Assembly (NCBI GenBank): GCA_900545275.1
Contig: UQYG01000010.1
Location: forward strand, 1 to 64,000
Source: an uncultured Sutterella sp.
GTDB lineage: Bacteria; Pseudomonadota; Gammaproteobacteria; Burkholderiales; Burkholderiaceae_F
DNA length: 64,000 nucleotides
Direction: 5' to 3'
A model generated the notes under the pieces. It did not search any database. It saw only the letters and a list, made by a program, of their open reading frames with translations, and was not told where the DNA came from. Positions 43,108 to 52,298 of the stretch are shown here, piece by piece (positions within the stretch are counted from its first letter, which is position 1; every line of letters starts with the position of its first letter). Made by a program: the position numbers and the translations under genes.

Positions 43108-45399
43108 ATGACCCGACATCTCTTCGCCCTCAGCCTCCTGGGCCTGAGTTTCGCCCTGAACCCCTCTTTTGCGGCCGCTCAGGAAACGCTTCGGCCGCTC
43201 GCCGAAGCGCTTCTCGACGTGCAGGCCGACGCCGGAGCACTTGAAACCCGCATCGAAACGGAACGCTTCGCCGCGCTCAAGTCCCTGCCCGAGAACACGC
43301 CGATCCGCATGACGGGACTCAACGCCAAGTGGCGCCTTCCCTTCGTCATCGCCCGCGACGAACTCGCGACGAAGGCTTCCGTCACCTTCAAGTGGACGCC
43401 TTCGCCCGTTCTGTTGCCCGTGAAGTCGCAGCTCAATCTCCGGCTCAACGGCGAACTCGAACGAAGCCTCCCGATCACGACCGAGGAGATCGGCCGTACC
43501 GTGGTGACGACCGTTGAACTCAACCCCAAGCGCCTCAAGGACCTGAACGAGCTCGAATTCGAGTTCGTGGGCTCCTACGAACACAACTGCGAGTCACCCG
43601 CCGACGCGTCGCTCTGGCTTGAAATCGATCGGGAAAGCACGCTGACGCTCTCCAAGCAGAAGATCCGCGTCGCCAACGAACTGCAGCTTCTCCCTTCGCC
43701 ATTCCTCGATCCAGGTGCGAGAAGCCGCCTCACGCTTCCCGTGCTTTTCCCCGTGCGTCCCTCGGACAAGACGCTGCAGGCGGCCGCCGTCCTCGCCTCC
43801 TGGGCGGGAAAAACGGCCGACTGGCGCGATCTCTCCCTGCCGGTGCACTACGGCGAGGCGCCCGCCGAAGGGCACTTCGTCGTCTTCGCGACGCCCGAAA
43901 CCCTCCCCGAATTCCTGCGGGGCACGGCGGAAATCACCGGCCCGGAAGTGCGCATCGCGGACGCACCCCATTCCGACTGGGCCAAGGTGCTCGTCATCGC
44001 CGGCCGCAACGACGAAGAGCTCGTCGAGGCCGCGCAGGCGCTCGCGCTCGAAGGCGACCGCTTCGCGGGTCCGCGCGTTCTCGTGACGGAACCCCCGCGG
44101 CTCCCGCCGCGCCCCGCCTACGACGCCCGCAAGTGGCTCCCGACCGACCGCAAGGTGCGTTTTGACGAGCTCGTCGACCATCCTTCGCAGCTTCGCTCGC
44201 GCGGCACCTTCCCCGACCCGATCGCGGTCCATTTCCGCCTTGCACCCGACCTCTTCGTCTTGCCAAGAACCAGCATTCCGATGGAGTTGAGCTACCGCTA
44301 CACGCCGCCCGGCGAAGACGCGAAGGCGAGCGTGCGCGTTCGCATCAACGACGCGCTCATGGGCTACGAAGTGCTCGAATCGGACGAATCGGCGACCGCT
44401 CCGGTCGTGCGCCGCGTAGCGGCGCTCGACGCGATGGCGGGTTTTCTGCGCGCCCTCAGTTTGCCGACCGTCCACCTCGACGCCGCCAACACGCTCGAAT
44501 TCGACTTTCAGTACGACGTGGCGGTGACGGACAGCTCGCTCCCCGGAAAGTGCCCTTCGGTGTCGCTCACGGAAAACCAGGTGGAAATCGATCCCGCGAG
44601 CACGCTCGACTTCCGCGGTTTCTACCACTACGCGGAACTTCCGAACCTGCGTCTCTTCACGCTCTCGGGCTACCCCTATTCACGCTTTGCGGACCTCGCC
44701 CAGACGACGGTGGTTCTCCCGAAGAATCCCGAGGCCCAGGACGTGAGCACGATGCTCGCGGCCGTCGGCCGCATCGGCTCGCAGACGGGGACCGCGGGCG
44801 TCCTCGTGACGGTGTCGACCGATCCCTCGCCCGAAGCCCTGATCGATCGCGACGTGCTCGTGATCGGAAACCTCGGCTCGGGCGGAGACGTCCCCGCCGG
44901 AACGCCCTTTGCCGAGGAAATCCGACGCGGCCTTGCGCCCGAGAACGCTCCGGCCCTGCGCAAGGACCGGGCGATCCGCGTGCGGACCGACTCGCCGGAG
45001 AGCAGCCGCCAGGCGGCGCTCGTGAGCTTCGAGTCCCCCGTGACGAAGGGGCGCACCGTTACGGCGCTCCTCTCACAACCGGGCGCGGGCACCGCGCTGC
45101 TGCAGGATAAGCTCGGCGCTGCGGGCAGCTTCTACGACGTCGACGGGGCGGTGAGCTTTCTCACCCCCAAGGGAAGCGTCAACTTCCCGCCGGCCGAGGT
45201 CTACGCGATGGGCGATCTGCCGTGGCATCAGCGCATCTGGAATCAGCTCCTCGACAAGCCCTTCGTGCTCTTCGGGATCACGCTCGTCTTCCTCGCGTGC
45301 GCGGCGCTCCTTCTCTACCTTCTCATGACGCGCGTCGTCGCGGGGCGACTGTTGAGCGCCCGCGAAAAGCTTCGCGTTCCGTCCAACCGCAAGTCCTGA
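43108..45399 (+). CDS. bcsB: Cellulose synthase periplasmic regulatory subunit
   Basis: This 763-residue subunit guides the growing glucan across the periplasm. Residues 1-24 form a signal peptide (FALSLLGLSFALNPSFAAA). Alternating carbohydrate-binding-like and flavodoxin-like domains follow, including LRLNGELERSLPI and the conserved EFEFVGSYEHNCESPADASLWLEID. A single transmembrane anchor sits at about residues 735-757 (FVLFGITLVFLACAALLLYLLM), which packs against BcsA in known complexes. The ATG at 43108 lacks a strong ribosome site; it was chosen for the signal peptide. It lies 64 bp after bcsA. The gene is intact although bcsA is interrupted. Confidence 0.92.
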   Translation: MTRHLFALSLLGLSFALNPSFAAAQETLRPLAEALLDVQADAGALETRIETERFAALKSLPENTPIRMTGLNAKWRLPFVIARDELATKASVTFKWTPSPVLLPVKSQLNLRLNGELERSLPITTEEIGRTVVTTVELNPKRLKDLNELEFEFVGSYEHNCESPADASLWLEIDRESTLTLSKQKIRVANELQLLPSPFLDPGARSRLTLPVLFPVRPSDKTLQAAAVLASWAGKTADWRDLSLPVHYGEAPAEGHFVVFATPETLPEFLRGTAEITGPEVRIADAPHSDWAKVLVIAGRNDEELVEAAQALALEGDRFAGPRVLVTEPPRLPPRPAYDARKWLPTDRKVRFDELVDHPSQLRSRGTFPDPIAVHFRLAPDLFVLPRTSIPMELSYRYTPPGEDAKASVRVRINDALMGYEVLESDESATAPVVRRVAALDAMAGFLRALSLPTVHLDAANTLEFDFQYDVAVTDSSLPGKCPSVSLTENQVEIDPASTLDFRGFYHYAELPNLRLFTLSGYPYSRFADLAQTTVVLPKNPEAQDVSTMLAAVGRIGSQTGTAGVLVTVSTDPSPEALIDRDVLVIGNLGSGGDVPAGTPFAEEIRRGLAPENAPALRKDRAIRVRTDSPESSRQAALVSFESPVTKGRTVTALLSQPGAGTALLQDKLGAAGSFYDVDGAVSFLTPKGSVNFPPAEVYAMGDLPWHQRIWNQLLDKPFVLFGITLVFLACAALLLYLLMTRVVAGRLLSAREKLRVPSNRKS

Positions 45400-45410
45400 G
45401 GAGTGAGCCG

Positions 45411-46598
45411 ATGATCGCCAAACGCAGTTTTCTTCAGGCCCTCGGCGCCGCCGCCCTTCTTTCGTCGCCGCTTGCACGCGTGGCCGCGACGACCGACGGC
45501 GTCCGCCGAACCCTCTCCTGGAGCGCCTGGCGCCGCTTTGCAGCCGAAGCCGTAAGCGCTGAAGGCCGTCTCATCGATCCGAGCGACGCGCGCCTCATCA
45601 CGACGAGCGAAGGACAGTCCTACGGGCTCTTCTTCGCGCTCGTCGACGACGACCGCGAGCTCTTTGAAAGGCTTCGCCGCTGGACGGTCGACAACCTCTG
45701 CGCCGGAGACGCCGGGAAAAACCTTCCCGCCTGGCTCTGGGGCAAGACGGTTGTACCCGCACCGAAAACCGCCGATTCGCGGCGCGCCGCCGAGAAACCC
45801 GCCCCCGTCGTGCGTTGGGGCGTGATCGACGCAAACAACGCGACCGACGCCGACCTCTGGATCGCCTACGCGCTCCTCGAAGCGGGGCGCCTCTGGAAGG
45901 AAGACGCCTACCGCGAAGAGGGGCTCGCCCTCCTCGACCTCGTCGGCCGCACGTGTCTGCACGAAACCGAGGCGATGGGCCCCGTCTGTCTTCCGGGCCG
46001 CACGGGCTTCGTCGACGGCGAAGGTCGCATCACCTTCAATCCGAGCTACACGCCGCCGCAGCTCCTTCGCCGCTTCGCCGCGGAAGACCCCCGATGGCTC
46101 GCCGCGGAACGCGCGGCGCTTCGCGCGACGCTGCGCGCATCCCCCGCCGGCGCCGCGCCCGACTGGGCCGTCTTCGACGAATCGGGCACGCTCGTCGAAG
46201 ACGGGCGTCCCTTCGGGAGCTGGGACGCCGTGCGCGTCTACCTCTGGGCGGGCATGCTCCCGCAGGACGCGCCGGAGCGGGACCTGCTTGTGCGGCACTT
46301 CGCGCCGGTCTTCCGACTCGTCCGAGCCCGGGGAAGCGTTCCCGAACGCATCGACACCCGCACGCTCGCGGTCTCCGCGGCCGGCCCCGACGCCTTCGGA
46401 GCGGCCTTTCTCGCCTGGCGCCCGAATTCGCCCGAAGGCGACCTTCTTCGCGCCCGTCTCGAAAAGCTTCCGATTGCGGCCGAGAGCTACTACAAGAGCA
46501 TGCTGACGCTTTTCGGGCTCGGCTTTGACCACGCGCGCTTCGCGTTTGACCGCGAAGGACGTCTGCTGCGCCCGATCCGCTCGGGAGTCCGGTCATGA
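45411..46598 (+). CDS. bcsZ: Periplasmic endo-1,4-beta-glucanase (GH8) of the cellulose locus
   Basis: This is a 395-residue GH8 cellulase that trims or edits cellulose during secretion. A signal peptide (FLQALGAAALLSSPLARVAA) is followed by TTSEGQSYGLFFALV, which contains the catalytic acid Glu67. Later come NATDADLWIAYALLEAG, FNPSYTPPQLLRRFA and SWDAVRVYLWAGML with the expected base Asp. An insertion of about 25 residues (PAPKTADSRRAAEKPAP) interrupts the second helix region. The ATG at 45411 follows GAGGAG. The gene starts 11 bp after bcsB and overlaps bcsC by 4 bp. Confidence 0.93.
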   Translation: MIAKRSFLQALGAAALLSSPLARVAATTDGVRRTLSWSAWRRFAAEAVSAEGRLIDPSDARLITTSEGQSYGLFFALVDDDRELFERLRRWTVDNLCAGDAGKNLPAWLWGKTVVPAPKTADSRRAAEKPAPVVRWGVIDANNATDADLWIAYALLEAGRLWKEDAYREEGLALLDLVGRTCLHETEAMGPVCLPGRTGFVDGEGRITFNPSYTPPQLLRRFAAEDPRWLAAERAALRATLRASPAGAAPDWAVFDESGTLVEDGRPFGSWDAVRVYLWAGMLPQDAPERDLLVRHFAPVFRLVRARGSVPERIDTRTLAVSAAGPDAFGAAFLAWRPNSPEGDLLRARLEKLPIAAESYYKSMLTLFGLGFDHARFAFDREGRLLRPIRSGVRS

Positions 46599-49500
46599 CG
46601 ACCGCAAAGACCTTCGCCCCGATCCTAGCGGTCCTTGCCGCGCTCCCTGCGGCCGACGCGCTCTGCGCCCCGGACCGAGCGGGGATTCAGACGCGCTGGC
46701 TCGCAGGCCAGATCGAATCGGCGCGAACGACCGACAACGCGGCCGTGGAACGCGATGCGTTCCGACGGCTCCTCAGCATGTCGCCCGACGACGCGGAGCT
46801 GCAGCTTGACTATCTGCGCCACCTCTTTCGCTACGACGTCCCCGGAAGGGAGGACGAGGCGGAGGTCGCCGCGCTTCTCAAGAAACTCTGCGCTTCGCCC
46901 GACGCGAGGACCTGCCGCGACGCCCGCACGCTCGAGCGCGTGACCCGGGGCGATCTTGCCCAAAGCTACGCCGCCCTGCGCCTTCTCGCCGTCGCGGGAC
47001 GCCACGACGAGGCCGCCCGCGAGGCGGAAAAGCTCTTTCAGGGCGTCCCGCCCGAGCCGTCGCTCCAACTCGAATACGCCGACATGCTGCTTCGGACCGA
47101 GACGCGCCGCAACGAAGGAAAGGCACTGCTCGAAACCCTTCGCCGGTCGCCGTCGCTTTTCATCTCGCAGCGCGCCCAACGCCGTCTTGCCGACGAAGCC
47201 TTTGAAGAAGCGCTCGAACGGGCGCTCGAAGGCGTCTACCAAAGCGCCACGCGCGCCGAATGCGTCGCGACGCTCGAACGTCTCCTGGGCGAAAAGCCCG
47301 ACGACCCGCGCTCGGAACGCTGGCGCAACGCCATTGCGGAGGGGCGCTACTGGCTCGCGAACGACCGCGGGGACGCACTTTTGAAGCGGGGCGCGCTCAC
47401 GAAGGCCGAAGCCGCCTACCGCGAAGCCCTCGCCGTCGATCCCTCTCGGCCCTTCGCCTACGCGGGCCTCGCCGACGTGGCGCTTCGCCGCCGCGACCGA
47501 AGCGCGGCACAGCGTCTTCTCGAAAAGGCCGTGTCGCTCACCGACGACTCGAAGGCCGCGTACCGTGCGGTGCTGACGCGCCGCATCGCGGGGATTCATC
47601 AGGATGCGCTCGTAGCCAAGGCAGACCGCCTCGCGCCTCGGGTCGACACCGAAGGGAATTTTCTCGAGACGCCTTCGTCCGAATACGTGGCCGCCTTGCG
47701 ACGCGCGCTCGACGCGGGCGAAGCCGATCCCTGGACGACGGGTCGGCTCGCGCGAGCCCTGTGGGCCCGCGGGGAATTCGATGCGGCCGACCGACTTTGG
47801 AAAACGCAGGCCGAAAGAGCCGCGCCGTCCGAGCGCGGCGAATGGCGCTACGCCGAGGCGCTCTTTCGCCGAAGCGTCGACCAACCGGAAAAGGCCGTCG
47901 CCCTCGCCGAAGACTTTCTCGCCCGCCTTCCCGCCCGTCCCCGGGCGGCGGACGCCGAACGCATCCGGGCGATGCGCGATCTCGCACACACGTTGCGCAC
48001 GAACATCGCGGTCGCGCGGGCCGAAAGCCTGGCCGAAGCGGGCCGCTTTGCCGAAGCCCTTCGGGCGCTCCCCGACGATGCGCTCCTCGAATCCTGGCGC
48101 TTGGCGAAGGCCGCGGACTGGGCGCGGCAGGCGGACGACCTGGAACGTGCGCAGTCCCTCTGGCAAAAGGCCGCAGCCGACCCCGCTTGGCGTGAAGAGG
48201 CGATCTACGGCGAAGTCGAGGCGCTTCTCGCCCGCGCTCGGGGGCGTCCCGAGAGCGTTCGGGGCGAGGTCGTCCGTCTGGTGCGGGGACTCGAGAGCGA
48301 AAACGACGAACGCGGCACGCTCACGGCCAAGAGTCTCGCGCGCATGACGGGCGCGCTCGACGACGCGGGCGCCGCGGACGAAGCGCTGGCGCTCGTCGAG
48401 CGGCACGTCGCTCTGCTTGCGGGTTCGGATCCCGAGGAGACTGAAGGGGCCGTCATGCTCTGGCGGCGCGTCGCCATGGCCCGTGAAGAGGAAGGTCGCT
48501 TTCCGGAGGCGCTCGACGCCTACCGGGGGGCCTTTTCGCGCGCGGGATTTCTCCGAAACGAACGAGGCGAAGCAATCTCCTTTACGCGCGCCATGCGTTT
48601 TTCCGACGGGGCGAGCGCACAGCCCGTGGAGGGCGCACCCGCTCTCGGTCCCGACGGCTGGCTCGCGCAGTCGCTTCGCAGCCGCGCGGCCGAGCGGTAC
48701 GCCGCCCAAGAGCTGCGCCTTGCCTTCGGCGTCAACGTCGAAGTCGACCCGGGGACGGGCGGCTATTCGGATCTCACGGCCGTCACCTGGATGAGCGAGG
48801 CGTCCTTTCCCGCCTTCGGCGGACGCGCGACGCTTCGCACCGACAGCGTGGGCTACGACATGGGCCACCTCGGCGCCGACTTCCGGGATTTCGGAACCAC
48901 TTCGAACGCCGCGGCGGGCTTTCGCGCGGCCGATCCCGTCAACCGCGATTTCGGCCAGTCCGTCGCCTTCCGTTGGGAGGGACGACAGCTCGATTTCGAC
49001 GTCGGCACGACGCCCATGGGAATGCTCTACGGCGATCCCTCGGGGGCCGTCAACTGGTCCTGGGACGCCGGAAACTTCGGGCTCACGACGGGCGTCTACT
49101 ACCGCCCCGAATCCGGGTCGCTTCTCGCGCTCGGCGGTCAGCGCGACCCGGCGACGGGCCGCGAATGGGGCGGCGTGCGCCGTCTGGGCCTGCGTTTTTC
49201 GCTCTCCCACGACCTCGGTCAGCGCGACGGCTACTGGTCGGTCGCGATGCTCGAAAAGATCCGCGGTCACGACGTCGCCGACAACACCGCCTTCAAATTC
49301 ATGGCCGGATGGTACCGGCGCCTCGTCGACCTCGCACATCACAAGCGTACGGCGGGCGTCTCGGCGCTTTACTGGCACTATGAGAAGGACCTCTCCGACT
49401 ACACCTTCGGGCAAGGGGGCTACTACTCGCCCAACGACGCGGGCTCCGTCGGAGGGTTCGTCGAGGAATCGCGCCGAACGGGGCAATGGTCCTGGACGGC

Positions 49501-49825
49501 TCGGGCGCGGCTCTCTGTCGCAGCGTCGCGCTCCGAAGCGCGGGACCGTTATCCGCTCCAATCGAAACTCGCGGGACTCGGTCTCGCCGACATCGACGCG
49601 CGCGAGGAGGCGGATTCGTCCGTCGGTCTCGGCGTTTCGGTTTTCGCGACGGCCGAACGGCGGCTCACGAAGCACGCCGTTGTCGGCGCATCCGCAACCT
49701 ACCAGCATGACACGGACCGCTACGCGCCGTTTTATGCCGGACTCTGGCTTCGCTGGCACTGGGACGGCTGGGAGGGCGACCTCCCGCAGCCGCCCGCGCC
49801 GATGACGCCTTACGCAAAGTGGTGA
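46595..49825 (+). CDS. bcsC: Cellulose export outer-membrane protein (TPR scaffold plus beta-barrel)
   Basis: This 1076-residue export component would bind the peptidoglycan side through TPR helices and form the outer-membrane pore. Residues 1-25 are a signal peptide. Helical TPR-like repeats run from about 30 to 690 (for example EAAYREALAVDPSRPFAYAGLADVALRRRD). The last 360 residues are a beta-barrel domain of the BcsC_C type, with GQSVAFRWEGRQLDFDVGTTPMG and the repeated GGYYSPNDAG loop. The chain ends in an aromatic residue (YAKW), as barrel proteins do. It starts 4 bp before the bcsZ stop (ATGA overlap). It is slightly shorter than E. coli BcsC (about 1157). Confidence 0.92.
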   Translation: MTTAKTFAPILAVLAALPAADALCAPDRAGIQTRWLAGQIESARTTDNAAVERDAFRRLLSMSPDDAELQLDYLRHLFRYDVPGREDEAEVAALLKKLCASPDARTCRDARTLERVTRGDLAQSYAALRLLAVAGRHDEAAREAEKLFQGVPPEPSLQLEYADMLLRTETRRNEGKALLETLRRSPSLFISQRAQRRLADEAFEEALERALEGVYQSATRAECVATLERLLGEKPDDPRSERWRNAIAEGRYWLANDRGDALLKRGALTKAEAAYREALAVDPSRPFAYAGLADVALRRRDRSAAQRLLEKAVSLTDDSKAAYRAVLTRRIAGIHQDALVAKADRLAPRVDTEGNFLETPSSEYVAALRRALDAGEADPWTTGRLARALWARGEFDAADRLWKTQAERAAPSERGEWRYAEALFRRSVDQPEKAVALAEDFLARLPARPRAADAERIRAMRDLAHTLRTNIAVARAESLAEAGRFAEALRALPDDALLESWRLAKAADWARQADDLERAQSLWQKAAADPAWREEAIYGEVEALLARARGRPESVRGEVVRLVRGLESENDERGTLTAKSLARMTGALDDAGAADEALALVERHVALLAGSDPEETEGAVMLWRRVAMAREEEGRFPEALDAYRGAFSRAGFLRNERGEAISFTRAMRFSDGASAQPVEGAPALGPDGWLAQSLRSRAAERYAAQELRLAFGVNVEVDPGTGGYSDLTAVTWMSEASFPAFGGRATLRTDSVGYDMGHLGADFRDFGTTSNAAAGFRAADPVNRDFGQSVAFRWEGRQLDFDVGTTPMGMLYGDPSGAVNWSWDAGNFGLTTGVYYRPESGSLLALGGQRDPATGREWGGVRRLGLRFSLSHDLGQRDGYWSVAMLEKIRGHDVADNTAFKFMAGWYRRLVDLAHHKRTAGVSALYWHYEKDLSDYTFGQGGYYSPNDAGSVGGFVEESRRTGQWSWTARARLSVAASRSEARDRYPLQSKLAGLGLADIDAREEADSSVGLGVSVFATAERRLTKHAVVGASATYQHDTDRYAPFYAGLWLRWHWDGWEGDLPQPPAPMTPYAKW

Positions 49826-49877
49826 GCGCTCCGCGTTTCACCGTCAGACTCACAGCTCCACCCAAGGAACTGCATCC

Positions 49878-51479
49878 ATGCACTTTTCACTCTCCGCCGG
49901 CTCTCACACCGATTTCGAGTCGCCCCACCTCTTTTTCGGCGAACTCAAGAGCGGACTCTTTCATCTCTCGTCGGACCTCTCGCGGGTTCTCGGCACGGAT
50001 CCCGCACATTCCTGCCGGCTCGAAGAAGTCTTCGACGCACTGCTTGCAAACGAGTGCGACCGTGAAGTGCTGCGCGCCTTTTTCGACGAATTCCGCCGCG
50101 AATGCGCAAGCCGCGACCTCTTCGTTCGCCTGCGTCTGGAAGGCCGGGTTCTCTGGTGCCGCATCCGCGCCAAGTCCTATCGAAGCGACGCGGGCGACAG
50201 TACGCTCTTTTCCGGTACGGTCGAGTTTTACAACTTCGCGCGGATCTTCTCCGAACTTCTCGGCTTTTCCGACTTCACGAAGGAGGAGGTCGAAAAGCTC
50301 GCCCGCCTCGCGTCGGCGCCCGTTTCGCACACGATCAGCGCGCTTCGCCTGACGTCGAACTTCCGCGCGACCGACTCGCTCGGACTCTTCACCGCGCAGA
50401 TCGCAGAATCCATGCGGGAAAAGGCGAGCGACGGCGTCGTGATCGAGCAGTTCGACTTCGATACGCTTCTCATCTCAACCCCGGAGACGTCGTTTGACGT
50501 CGAGGCACGCGCCAACCGGCTTCTCGACGCCGTTTTGCGCGAGCACCGCGCCGACGCGGACGTTGAACCCCGGCTTCTCTTTGCGGAGGGCGCCGAATCG
50601 TACGTCGAGGCGATGGAAAAACGCCTTGTCTTCTGGCTGGAATTCGCCAACCTCTACCCGACGACGAATGCTCCCGAAAAATTTCAGCTGCGCGAGATCC
50701 TTCTTACGGCCTGCGCCTGCCTCAACGACTTCGAAGGGTTCAAGCTTCTCATGCAGCCTCTTGTCGACCGATACACGCGGCACTACACCGGCGCGGAATT
50801 TCTTCTGCGCTTCAAGGCCGACCGCGGCTTCGGCCCGAACCGCTTCGTGCGGCTTCTCGAAAAGTCGACGCTTGCCGTCCCGCTCACGCACTGGGTCTTC
50901 GGGCACTCGCTCGAGCTCGCGTCGAAGATTCTCAAGGCGGCCCCCGAAGGCTTCACCTTCAACCTGAACCTCAATCCCATGCACACGGTCGACCGGAGCC
51001 TCTTTCTTTTCCTGCGCACGGCCGCCGAACGCAACGGGATTCCCTTCCGACGCATTGTGGTCGAATTCGTGGAAACGGGCGAAAACATCCCGCAGCAGGA
51101 TCTTCTCGCGCTCATTGAAAAATGCCGCTCGCTCAGCATGCAGACCGCGATCGACGACTTCGGGACGTGCTACAACTCGCTCGCTTTTCTCCTGAGCGTT
51201 CCCTGCGACATGGTGAAGCTTTCGCGGGAAATCGCGCTCGGCTGTCTCTACGACGAAAAGCGCCGGCAGTTCCTCTGCCGCCTCATCAAGGCCTTCAAGG
51301 AACTCGGCCTCGTCGTCTGCATCGAGGGCATCCAGGACGAAGAGATGTACGCGCGGCTCGAGGGGCTCGCCCCCGATCAGCTGCAGGGCTACTGCTTTGC
51401 CAAGCCTTCGAACGCCGAGGAAATGCTCGCGCTCCTGCTGGAGGCGTCCGTTGTAGGCGCGGGGGAAGCTTCGGCTTGA
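49878..51479 (+). CDS. EAL-domain c-di-GMP phosphodiesterase inside the cellulose locus
   Basis: This 533-residue cytoplasmic protein has no membrane helix. Residues 1-120 resemble a PAS-like sensor, and 140-270 may be a degenerate GGDEF. The EAL domain follows with AEFLLR in place of EALLR (Glu kept), NLNLNPM (Asn), VVEFVETGE (Glu), AIDDFGTCYNSL (two Asp), DMVKLS (Lys), VCIEGIQDEE (Glu) and QLQGYCFAKP (Gln). The metal- and base-forming residues thus appear present, so activity is likely despite the variant motif. AAGGA precedes the ATG. It lies 52 bp after bcsC and 16 bp before the binding-protein gene, which ties it to control of the cellulose synthase. Confidence 0.87.
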   Translation: MHFSLSAGSHTDFESPHLFFGELKSGLFHLSSDLSRVLGTDPAHSCRLEEVFDALLANECDREVLRAFFDEFRRECASRDLFVRLRLEGRVLWCRIRAKSYRSDAGDSTLFSGTVEFYNFARIFSELLGFSDFTKEEVEKLARLASAPVSHTISALRLTSNFRATDSLGLFTAQIAESMREKASDGVVIEQFDFDTLLISTPETSFDVEARANRLLDAVLREHRADADVEPRLLFAEGAESYVEAMEKRLVFWLEFANLYPTTNAPEKFQLREILLTACACLNDFEGFKLLMQPLVDRYTRHYTGAEFLLRFKADRGFGPNRFVRLLEKSTLAVPLTHWVFGHSLELASKILKAAPEGFTFNLNLNPMHTVDRSLFLFLRTAAERNGIPFRRIVVEFVETGENIPQQDLLALIEKCRSLSMQTAIDDFGTCYNSLAFLLSVPCDMVKLSREIALGCLYDEKRRQFLCRLIKAFKELGLVVCIEGIQDEEMYARLEGLAPDQLQGYCFAKPSNAEEMLALLLEASVVGAGEASA

Positions 51480-51495
51480 GAGAGGAGGGTTCTTC

Positions 51496-52290
51496 ATGAA
51501 AAAGATTCTTCTCACGGGTTTGGCCGCTCTTTTTCTGCTCGCGGGGTGGTTCCTCGCCGGGCGGGACGAGCGTCCGGCGCCCGCGCTCCCCGACGATCCG
51601 CTCGAAATCGGTGTGGAAACCGACGTCGAGCCTTTTTCCTACGTCGGCCTCCGAGGGGAACTCACGGGCTTTGACGTGGAGTTCGCGCGCGAAGTCTGTC
51701 GGGAACTTCACCGCGAATGCCGCATCGAACCCATGGCGTTTGCGGCGCTCCTTCCCTCGCTCAAGGCGGGAGAACTCGACCTTGTCGTCGCGGGACTCGC
51801 CGAAACGAAAAAACGACGCGTCGACTTTCTCTTCTCCGAACCCTACTACCGTTCGGGGAGCTTCTTCGTCACGACGCAGAAGCGCTTCGAACACTTCACG
51901 CCCGATCGGATCCCCGAACTCGTGATCGGCGTGCAGGAGGGAAAACTCCAGGACGAATACGTCGCGGAACACTACGTGCCGCGGGGCGCACGAAAGAAGA
52001 CGTATTCCTCGTTCGACGCGCTCGTCGACGCGCTCCTTTCGGGAGAGGTCAACATGATCTTCCTCGACAGCGTACCGGGCTACACCCTGCTCAACCATCC
52101 TCGGGGCGAAGCGCTCTTCATCGGCGGTCGCGCCGAGAACGACGACGCCGAATTCACCGCCTGCCGCGTCGCGGCCAAGCGCGGGGACGTACCTCTGATC
52201 GAAGGCGTGAACCGAACGCTTCACAAGCTGCAGTCCAACGGCAAATTTCAGGATCTCATCATCCGCTTCTTACCTTTCTTCAGTTTTTGA
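51496..52290 (+). CDS. Periplasmic amino-acid-type binding protein inside the cellulose locus
   Basis: This is a 264-residue SBP_bac_3 protein. A hydrophobic N-terminus (residues 4-20) without a lipobox acts as a signal peptide or membrane anchor. The core shows LEIGVETDVEPFSYVGLRGELTGFDVEFAREVCREL. Then comes LDLVVAGLAETKKRRVDFLFSEPYY with the ligand-carboxylate Arg, and later NMIFLDSVPGY with the amine-binding Asp. No permease or ATPase gene is near, so transport is unlikely. It sits 8 bp before the GGDEF gene, which has a periplasmic sensor region. I infer that it senses an amino acid and passes the signal to the cyclase. GAGGAGG precedes the ATG. Confidence 0.85.
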   Translation: MKKILLTGLAALFLLAGWFLAGRDERPAPALPDDPLEIGVETDVEPFSYVGLRGELTGFDVEFAREVCRELHRECRIEPMAFAALLPSLKAGELDLVVAGLAETKKRRVDFLFSEPYYRSGSFFVTTQKRFEHFTPDRIPELVIGVQEGKLQDEYVAEHYVPRGARKKTYSSFDALVDALLSGEVNMIFLDSVPGYTLLNHPRGEALFIGGRAENDDAEFTACRVAAKRGDVPLIEGVNRTLHKLQSNGKFQDLIIRFLPFFSF

Positions 52291-52298
52291 GGGTCTCC

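Noticed and set aside
51496..52290. Part of an amino-acid ABC transporter
   Set aside because: No permease or ATPase gene is adjacent, and the gene is packed 8 bp before the cyclase gene inside the cellulose locus, which favours a sensing role.
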